A stretch of DNA of 64,000 nt from Deinococcus taeanensis. GTDB lineage: Bacteria > Deinococcota > Deinococci > Deinococcales > Deinococcaceae. A program made the position numbers and the translations under genes. The notes under the pieces are model-generated. The model was not told the origin of the DNA and did not search any database. It was given only the letters and a program-made list of their open reading frames with translations. This document shows, in pieces, positions 58,630 to 64,000 of the stretch (the stretch's first letter is position 1; each line of letters begins with the position of its first letter). The stretch is from positions 103,501 through 167,500 of the forward strand of contig NZ_CP083455.1 in the NCBI RefSeq assembly GCF_020229735.1, given 5' to 3'.

Positions 58630-60387
58630 ATGAAAAAGACCCTTGCCCTTACAGCGTTCCTCCTCGGCGCCGCCCTCGCCGGTCCTGCCAACAACAGCCT
58701 GGTGGTCGGCACCTCTCAGGAACCGCCGAACATCTACGACCCGTGGAGCACCAACAACCTTGCCATCACCAGCGAGATTAACGGCTACATGGGCGCCAGC
58801 CTGACCTACCAGGATGACAACGGCGACACCAAGGCCGACATCGCCACCCGCGTCCCTACCCTGGCAAACGGCGACTACAAGGTCGTCAAGGACGCCAAGG
58901 GCGACGTGGTCCGCAACAGCGTCACGTACTCCATCCGCAAGGACGCAAAGTGGAGCGACGGCACACCCATCAAGGTCGCGGACTTCCAGTTCTGGCTGAA
59001 ACTCGAGAACGACGACCGCGTGCCTGTGCCTGACCGTGATCCCTGGGACCGCGCGAAAATTACCGTCAACGACACTGACACCTTCACCATTACCTTCGAG
59101 CCGCCCTACCTGTTTGCCGATCAGGTGAGCCCTAGCCTGGCGCCCAGCCACATCATGGGCGCAGCCTGGAACGCCTTTGACGCCAAGACGAAGAACGAGA
59201 AGGACGCCAAGGTCATCAACGAGGAGTGGAAGAAGTTCATCGCCTCGTTCACCACCGCCCGCAACCTGCCCAAGGTCGTGGCCGGACCGTTCAAGCCCAC
59301 CGCGTGGCGCACCGGCAACAGTCTGACCATGACGCGCAACGCCATGTACTGGAATCAGCCCAAGAATCCCGAGAACTACGTACAGACCGTTACCTACCGC
59401 TTCATCCCGAACACGAACACCCTGAAGGTGAACATCCTGTCCGGGCAGCTGGACGCCGTAAGTAACGTGGGTCTCACCTTCGACCAGGGGGTCGACCTCT
59501 CGCGCAACGAGCGCAACAAGTACAAGACGTACTTCGTGCCCGGCGCAGTGTGGGAACACGTGGACATCAACGCCCGCGGCCAGCGCGCCAAGGACCTCGA
59601 CCTGGACGACCCCCGCATGCGTCAGGCGCTGCTGTACTCCATTGACCGTGACGCGCTCGTCAAAGCACTGTTCCAGGGCAAACAGGCCGTGTCCAACAGC
59701 TGGATCGGGCCAGTCAGCAAGCTCTACAAGAAGGACGTCAACGACTACAACGTGAACGTCACCAAGGCCAAGCAGCTGTTCGCGGCGCTCGGCTGGACGC
59801 CCGGCAGCGACGGCGTGCTGCAAAAAGGCGGAAAGAAACTCTCGCTGAACTTCTCCACCACCGCCGGCAACAGCACCCGCGAGCGCGTGCAGCAGATCCT
59901 GCAGGCGCAGTGGAAGGCCGTGGGCGTGCAGGTGAACATCCAGAACTACCCTGCCAGCGTGCTGTTCGGACCGGACTTCCTGAGCAAAGGCGAAAGCGGC
60001 AAGTGGGACATGGCCATGTACGCCTGGTCGAACAACCCCGTGTTCGAAGAGGGGAACCTCTGGAAGAGCGAAGGGATTCCCACCGCCGCCAACGGCTACT
60101 CCGGCCAGAACAACCCCGGCTGGAAGAACGCCGAGTACGACAAGCTGTACCAGCAGGCCAAGGTGGAGTTCAACCAGGCCGAGCGCATCAAGCTGTTCGA
60201 CCGGATGCAGGCCATCTGGAACTCCGAACTGCCCTCGCTGCCCCTGTACTTCCGCGTGAACGTGTACACCAAAGTGCCCGGCCTCGTGAACTACACCTTC
60301 AGCGCGATCACCCAGTACCCCAGCTGGAACGCCGCGAACATCGGGTGGGCCAGCAAGGGCGCCGTCGAGGAGTACAAGCAGAAGTAA
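58630..60387 (+). CDS. Peptide ABC transporter substrate-binding protein (family 5)
   Basis: 585 residues. Signal peptide [18 protein letters not shown] without a lipobox Cys, so the protein may be soluble or anchored otherwise. The family 5 (SBP_bac_5) pattern is clear: [40 protein letters not shown] and [20 protein letters not shown]. It captures oligopeptides or a related solute outside the membrane. Followed by two permease genes after a ~100-nt gap holding a large hairpin. No ATPase gene is in the window. Confidence 0.95.
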   Translation: MKKTLALTAFLLGAALAGPANNSLVVGTSQEPPNIYDPWSTNNLAITSEINGYMGASLTYQDDNGDTKADIATRVPTLANGDYKVVKDAKGDVVRNSVTYSIRKDAKWSDGTPIKVADFQFWLKLENDDRVPVPDRDPWDRAKITVNDTDTFTITFEPPYLFADQVSPSLAPSHIMGAAWNAFDAKTKNEKDAKVINEEWKKFIASFTTARNLPKVVAGPFKPTAWRTGNSLTMTRNAMYWNQPKNPENYVQTVTYRFIPNTNTLKVNILSGQLDAVSNVGLTFDQGVDLSRNERNKYKTYFVPGAVWEHVDINARGQRAKDLDLDDPRMRQALLYSIDRDALVKALFQGKQAVSNSWIGPVSKLYKKDVNDYNVNVTKAKQLFAALGWTPGSDGVLQKGGKKLSLNFSTTAGNSTRERVQQILQAQWKAVGVQVNIQNYPASVLFGPDFLSKGESGKWDMAMYAWSNNPVFEEGNLWKSEGIPTAANGYSGQNNPGWKNAEYDKLYQQAKVEFNQAERIKLFDRMQAIWNSELPSLPLYFRVNVYTKVPGLVNYTFSAITQYPSWNAANIGWASKGAVEEYKQK

Positions 60388-60423
60388 CCGCCCTACCGCG
60401 CGCCCCTGCACAGGAGGCGCGCC

Positions 60424-60469
60424 GGGGCAGGGGGAGGGCAGGCGCGTTACGCCTGCTTCCCCCTGCCCC
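60424..60469 (+). terminator. Two-part hairpin between substrate-binding protein and permease genes
   Basis: A 12-bp outer stem (GGGGCAGGGGGA and complement) stacked on a 7-bp inner stem GCAGGCG/CGCCTGC with loop TTA and neighbouring bases, followed by TTGCTTC. Such structures in ABC operons lower permease expression relative to the binding protein, by partial termination or by blocking 3' decay. Confidence 0.8.
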
Positions 60470-60487
60470 TTGCTTCAGGAGTTCGAC

Positions 60488-61486
60488 ATGGGAACCTACG
60501 CATTACGCCGCGTCATTCAGATGATCCCGCTGCTGCTGGTGATCAGTCTGCTGATCTTCGCGCTGACCGCCCTGCAACCCGGTGACCCGGTAGACCAGCT
60601 GATCTTCGGGAACAGCAAGATCACCCCCGAGGACATCGCCCGCCTGAAGGCCGCTTACGGCCTGGACCAGCCGTGGATCACGCGCTACTTCTTCTGGCTG
60701 AAACAGGCAGTCACCGGGAACTTCGGGTACTCGCAGGACTTCGGGGTGCCCGCACTGGACTTCGTGTTCCAGAGCCGCCTGCCCAACACGCTGCTGCTGA
60801 CCGTCCCGGCGCTGATCGTCAGCACGCTCATCGCCGTGCCGCTGGGAATCTTCAGCGCGGTGCGGCAGTACTCAGGGCTGGACTACGCGCTGACCTTCTT
60901 CGCGTTCCTGGCGGTCAGTGCTCCCGTGTTCTGGGTGGGGGCGCTGGCACTGTACTTCTTCGCGGTGTACCTGCCAGGCGCGACCGGTGGGGCGCTGTCC
61001 CTGCCGCCCGGCGGCCTGGGCAGCCCGGACCTGCCAGCAGATGCGAGCGCCTGGGCAGTGTTCGCGGACAAGCTGAAATACCTGCTGCTGCCCATGATGA
61101 TCCTGATGCTGCGTGAGATTGCCGTCACGCTGCGCTTCATGCGTGCGAACATGCTTGAAACGCTCACCCAGGACTATGTGCGTACCGCGCGCGCCAAGGG
61201 TCTCGCGGACCGCCGGGTGCTGTACAAACACGCGCTGCGTAACGCCGTGACGCCCATCGTGACCCTGCTGGGCCTGAGCATCCCTGGCCTGTTCGGCGGG
61301 GCTGTCATCACGGAGACAGTGTTCTCCTGGCCAGGGATGGGCAAGGCCATTCTGGACGCGCTGGTCAGCAAGGATTTCAACGTGGTCATGGTGTGCCTGA
61401 TGATGCTGGCCGTCCTCACCGTGGTGTTCCAGCTGCTGACCGACCTCGCCTACGCCATCGTTGACCCCCGGATCCGGTACTCCTGA
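60488..61486 (+). CDS. ABC transporter permease (DppB/OppB type)
   Basis: 332 residues, six membrane helices. The N-terminal [20 protein letters not shown] and the TFxxxL-like gating segment are typical; the EAA loop is [20 protein letters not shown] and [13 protein letters not shown]. The C-terminal [14 protein letters not shown] is diagnostic of the DppB group. Start ATG 60488 with AGGAGTT upstream is preferred over an upstream TTG-like start. Last nucleotide overlaps the next start. Confidence 0.95.
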   Translation: MGTYALRRVIQMIPLLLVISLLIFALTALQPGDPVDQLIFGNSKITPEDIARLKAAYGLDQPWITRYFFWLKQAVTGNFGYSQDFGVPALDFVFQSRLPNTLLLTVPALIVSTLIAVPLGIFSAVRQYSGLDYALTFFAFLAVSAPVFWVGALALYFFAVYLPGATGGALSLPPGGLGSPDLPADASAWAVFADKLKYLLLPMMILMLREIAVTLRFMRANMLETLTQDYVRTARAKGLADRRVLYKHALRNAVTPIVTLLGLSIPGLFGGAVITETVFSWPGMGKAILDALVSKDFNVVMVCLMMLAVLTVVFQLLTDLAYAIVDPRIRYS

Positions 61487-62412
61487 TGACCACTGTTCCC
61501 GTACCTACTGCCGCTCCAGCCAAGAGCCGCTCGACCCTGCACATCGCGCTGCGCCGCCTGCGCAAGCACAAGGCTGCCATGGCCAGCCTGATCGTGATCG
61601 CTGCGCTGATCCTCACGGCGGTCCTCGCGCCGCTGATTGCCCCGTATGATCCCAACGCGCAGGACCTCGCCGGGATCTACGCGCCGCCCGGCGCCCGGCA
61701 CGTCCTGGGTCAGGACAGCCTGGGCCGTGACCTGCTGTCACGCATCATCTACGGCAGCCGCGTAAGCCTGATCGTGGGTTTCACGGTCGCGCTGTTCAGC
61801 GTGGCCCTCGGCACCCTGCTGGGCCTGCTGGCCGGTTACCTGGGCCGCTGGACGGACACCGCCATCAGCCGGTTCATTGAGATCATGCTCTCCATCCCTG
61901 AACTGCCGCTGCAGCTCACCCTCAGCGGCCTGTTCGCCGTGAGTGACCTGCCCGCCATCGCGGCCCTGCGGCAGAATCCGAATTCCAGTGTGTTCATCAT
62001 CGTCGGGATCTTCACCTTCTTCGGCTGGATGAGTACCGCCCGGCTCGTCCGCGGGGAGGTCCTGAAACTCAAGAACCTCGAGTACGTGGACGCCGCGCGG
62101 GCCCTGGGCGCGAACAGCAGCCGCATCATGTTCCGGCACCTCGTGCCGAACGTGGTGGCCGTGATTATCGTGAACGGCACCCTGGCGGTTGGCGGCGCGA
62201 TCCTGGGCGAGGCGGCACTGTCCTTCCTGGGCTTCGGCATCCAGCCCCCTGTCAGCACCTGGGGCAACATGCTGTCCAACGCGAACGAGGTCGTGCTGGA
62301 ACACCCGTTCATCGCGGTGTACCCGGGCCTGGCGATCCTGCTCACGGTGCTGGCCTTCAACTTCCTGGGTGACGGTCTGCGCGACGCGTTCGACCCCAAA
62401 AGTCGCCTGTAG
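61486..62412 (+). CDS. ABC transporter permease (DppC/OppC type)
   Basis: 308 residues. A polar N-terminus precedes the OppC_N helix (AALILTAVLAPLIAPYDPNA), then HVLGQDSLGRDLLSRIIYGS, the DppC signature. The EAA loop is VDAARALGANSSRIMFRHLV, and the end is LGDGLRDAFDPKSRL, as usual. It forms the membrane channel with the DppB-like partner. The ATG shares its first base with the preceding stop (TGATG). A very strong terminator follows, so the operon has no ATPase gene of its own. Confidence 0.96.
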   Translation: MTTVPVPTAAPAKSRSTLHIALRRLRKHKAAMASLIVIAALILTAVLAPLIAPYDPNAQDLAGIYAPPGARHVLGQDSLGRDLLSRIIYGSRVSLIVGFTVALFSVALGTLLGLLAGYLGRWTDTAISRFIEIMLSIPELPLQLTLSGLFAVSDLPAIAALRQNPNSSVFIIVGIFTFFGWMSTARLVRGEVLKLKNLEYVDAARALGANSSRIMFRHLVPNVVAVIIVNGTLAVGGAILGEAALSFLGFGIQPPVSTWGNMLSNANEVVLEHPFIAVYPGLAILLTVLAFNFLGDGLRDAFDPKSRL

Positions 62413-62427
62413 ATCCCAGCCCCCCCG

Positions 62428-62452
62428 AACCCCCGCGCCGGCGGGGGTTTTT
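62428..62452 (+). terminator. Strong intrinsic terminator of the ABC operon
   Basis: AACCCCCGC pairs with GCGGGGGTT around loop GCCG, with a run of five T. It ends 22 nt before the ruvC -10 box. Confidence 0.92.
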
Positions 62453-62474
62453 CGTGATGCCCGGCCGCATCGCG

Positions 62475-62480
62475 TATTCT
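62475..62480 (+). promoter_or_regulatory. -10 box TATTCT of ruvC, leaderless type
   Basis: TATTCT lies 6 nt before the GTG start of ruvC. Confidence 0.62.
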
Positions 62481-62486
62481 GACGGC

Positions 62487-62990
62487 GTGATCGTACTCGG
62501 CATTGATCCTGGACTCGCGAACCTCGGCCTTGGGCTGGTGGAGGGCGACGTGCGTAAGGCCCGTCACCTGTACCACGTCTGCCTGACGACCGAGAGCGCC
62601 TGGATCATGCCGCGCCGCCTGCAGTACATCCACGAGGAGGTTACCCGCCTGCTGGCCGAGTACCGCCCGGACGCCGTGGCTATTGAGGATCAGATCCTGC
62701 GCAAGCAGGCCGACGTGGCCTTCAAGGTCGGGCAGGCGTTCGGGGTGGTGCAGCTCGCCTGCGCGCAGGCCGGGGTTCCCATACACACCTATGGACCCAT
62801 GCAGGTCAAACGTTCCCTGGTCGGGACCGGCCGTGCGGAGAAAGAACAGGTGATCTATATGGTCAAGGCCTCGCTCGGCGTGCGTGAACTGTTCAACAAT
62901 CACGCCGCCGACGCTCTGGCACTCGCGCTCACGCACCTGGCAAGTGCGCCCATGCAGGCCCGCACCGCTGCCGGTCTGGCCCTGCGCTGA
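62487..62990 (+). CDS. ruvC: Holliday junction resolvase RuvC
   Basis: 167 residues from a GTG. The acidic residues are D7 (GIDPGLANLG), E67 (AVAIEDQ) and D142 in NNHAADALALA. The position that is Asp in Escherichia coli is His 139 here, as in the Thermus enzyme. RuvC cuts Holliday junctions in recombination repair. The frame is open a little upstream, but the family N-terminus begins here and a TATTCT box fits. The PrsW-like gene starts 4 nt after the stop, so the two are probably co-transcribed. Confidence 0.95.
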   Translation: MIVLGIDPGLANLGLGLVEGDVRKARHLYHVCLTTESAWIMPRRLQYIHEEVTRLLAEYRPDAVAIEDQILRKQADVAFKVGQAFGVVQLACAQAGVPIHTYGPMQVKRSLVGTGRAEKEQVIYMVKASLGVRELFNNHAADALALALTHLASAPMQARTAAGLALR

Positions 62991-62994
62991 GCGC

Positions 62995-63699
62995 ATGACC
63001 CTCCTGTTCTCCCTGCTGAGCTCCGCCGCGCTGACTTTCGCGTGGCTGTGGTTCTTCGTGCGGCGGGACCGTCACCCCGAGCCGCTGTGGCTCCTGGCCC
63101 GCACCTTCGCGTGGGGCATGCTCGCGTGGGTGATCGCTGCAGCTCTGGAGACGAGTCTGGGCCGCCTCATCATTTCCCCGGTGCCGTTCGCTGCGGCGTT
63201 GGTGGTGGTGCTCACGGCTCTGATTGAGGAAGGCTTCAAGTTCGTGGCGGCCACCACCGCCATCACGGAACTCTCCTTCGACGAACCCATGGACGGTCTG
63301 ATCTACGCCGTGACAGCTGCCCTGGGGTTTGCGCTGATGGAAAACGCAACGTATACCCTCGGCTTCGGGTCGGGTGCCGGCGTCTGGCACGCCGTGCTCG
63401 CTACGCTGGCGCACGCCCTGTTCAGCGCTCCACAGGGGTACGCGCTGGGCGGACTTCACTGGCAGCAGGGCCGCACCTGGGTGGTGCAGGGTCTGATTCT
63501 CAGCGTGGTGCTGCACGCTGTTTTCAACGGGCTCCTGGCAGGCGGCAGCAGCTGGGTTCACCTGCTGGCGCTGGGTGTCGTGGTGGCCCTGATGGTTGCC
63601 CTGGCCACCCGCTACTACCTGACGTTCGAAGCGCACGCGCGGCGCTATGGGCCGTCAGCGTACTTCCTGAGTGAACAGGCCCGGCGCGCCCGCCAGTGA
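62995..63699 (+). CDS. PrsW-family intramembrane metalloprotease
   Basis: 234 residues, about seven membrane helices. PrsW signatures: RRDRHPEPLWLLARTFAWGM, the EExxK motif in LTALIEEGFKF, AALGFALMENATYTLG, a His in LATLAHALFSAPQGYALGG, and another in VVLHAVFNGLL. These Glu and His residues form the proposed metal site. PrsW of Bacillus cleaves an anti-sigma factor, but whether that applies here is unknown. It lies 4 nt after ruvC. ATG at 62995 agrees with the first helix. Confidence 0.9.
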   Translation: MTLLFSLLSSAALTFAWLWFFVRRDRHPEPLWLLARTFAWGMLAWVIAAALETSLGRLIISPVPFAAALVVVLTALIEEGFKFVAATTAITELSFDEPMDGLIYAVTAALGFALMENATYTLGFGSGAGVWHAVLATLAHALFSAPQGYALGGLHWQQGRTWVVQGLILSVVLHAVFNGLLAGGSSWVHLLALGVVVALMVALATRYYLTFEAHARRYGPSAYFLSEQARRARQ

Positions 63700-63733
63700 C
63701 CACTGCCCTGCCGGAGTCAGCCACTCGCCAGAT

Positions 63734-64000
63734 CTACAGGGTTTCGTGGCCGGTCTGTCCAGGCACCCAGTGCTGCCCGTGCTCGTCCTGCTCATGCTTC
63801 CAGACAGGCACGTGCACCTTGAGATGTTCAATGATGAAGTCACAGGCCTCAAGTGCCGCCCGCCGGTGAGGGCTGGCCACTCCAATCAGAATGCTCGCCT
63901 CCCCGGGGTACAGGCGGCCCACGCGGTGCTGGATGTACACCCGCAATTCCCCGTGCTGGCTCCGGGCTGCGTCTGCTGCGCCCTGCATCACTTTGCGCGC
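63734..64000 (-). CDS. moaE: Molybdopterin synthase catalytic subunit MoaE, C-terminal part (partial)
   Basis: About 89 residues, continuing beyond the right edge in the same frame. Matching MoaE features: ELRVYIQHRVGRLYPGEASI, LIGVASPHRRAALEACDFII, and EHLKVHVPVWKHEQ, which holds the conserved KxxVPxWKxE segment. MoaE with MoaD inserts two sulfurs to make molybdopterin, the cofactor needed by the oxidoreductase encoded at 11919. The start lies outside the window; a GTG at 63991 is internal. No gene lies in the 34 nt before it. Confidence 0.93.
   Translation of the reverse strand, partial: ARKVMQGAADAARSQHGELRVYIQHRVGRLYPGEASILIGVASPHRRAALEACDFIIEHLKVHVPVWKHEQDEHGQHWVPGQTGHETL

Overview
The window is high-GC bacterial chromosome and almost certainly comes from a Deinococcus-type organism (phylum Deinococcota). 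Support comes from gene content: fused cytochrome oxidase subunits I/III, a cytochrome-c-bearing subunit II, tandem glutamate dehydrogenases as in Thermus, and a large family of secreted beta-sandwich surface proteins. It also comes from a repeated promoter style in which a TANNNT -10 hexamer lies only 6-9 nt upstream of the start codon, the arrangement of leaderless genes known from Deinococcus. I see no tRNA or rRNA gene, insertion sequence, prophage or CRISPR array.

Layout: 1-11,000 holds the end of accA, a prolyl oligopeptidase, ttcA, a class A penicillin-binding protein, pnp, an aldo/keto reductase and a lipoprotein metalloprotease. 11,000-11,850 is a graveyard of two decayed VOC (glyoxalase-fold) genes. 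11,900-15,650 has a molybdopterin oxidoreductase, a cysteine-free ArsC/Spx-like protein and ruvB. 15,700-23,100 is an aerobic terminal-oxidase block: a Sco copper chaperone, caa3-type coxB-coxAC, heme A synthesis genes ctaA-ctaB, and a divergent DUF420 gene. 23,200-37,400 holds an MFS exporter, panB, an amino-acid permease, two GDH paralogues, prenyl-chain enzymes, small membrane proteins, mutY and an unrecognised 483-residue protein.

37,741-50,932 is the most distinctive region: five consecutive large exported proteins built of DUF11-like beta-sandwich repeats, with a 1,611-residue protein whose C-terminal half looks like an outer-membrane beta-barrel. This looks like a dedicated cell-envelope system and is my best candidate for something undescribed.

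51,000-64,000 has a DMT exporter, a CvpA-like protein, a tightly overlapping trio (orphan response regulator, small cysteine-cluster protein, leaderless beta-lactamase-fold hydrolase), a cytochrome bc operon (cytochrome c, Rieske, cytochrome b), an IscA-type carrier, a peptide ABC importer, ruvC, a PrsW-like protease and the end of moaE.

Working together: the bc operon and the caa3 oxidase block, with their heme A and copper maturation genes, form a complete quinol-to-oxygen chain. The polyprenyl synthase probably supplies the menaquinone tail and the cis-prenyltransferase the wall lipid carrier. ruvB, ruvC and mutY are DNA-repair genes scattered through the window. Many gene ends are marked by clear hairpin terminators.
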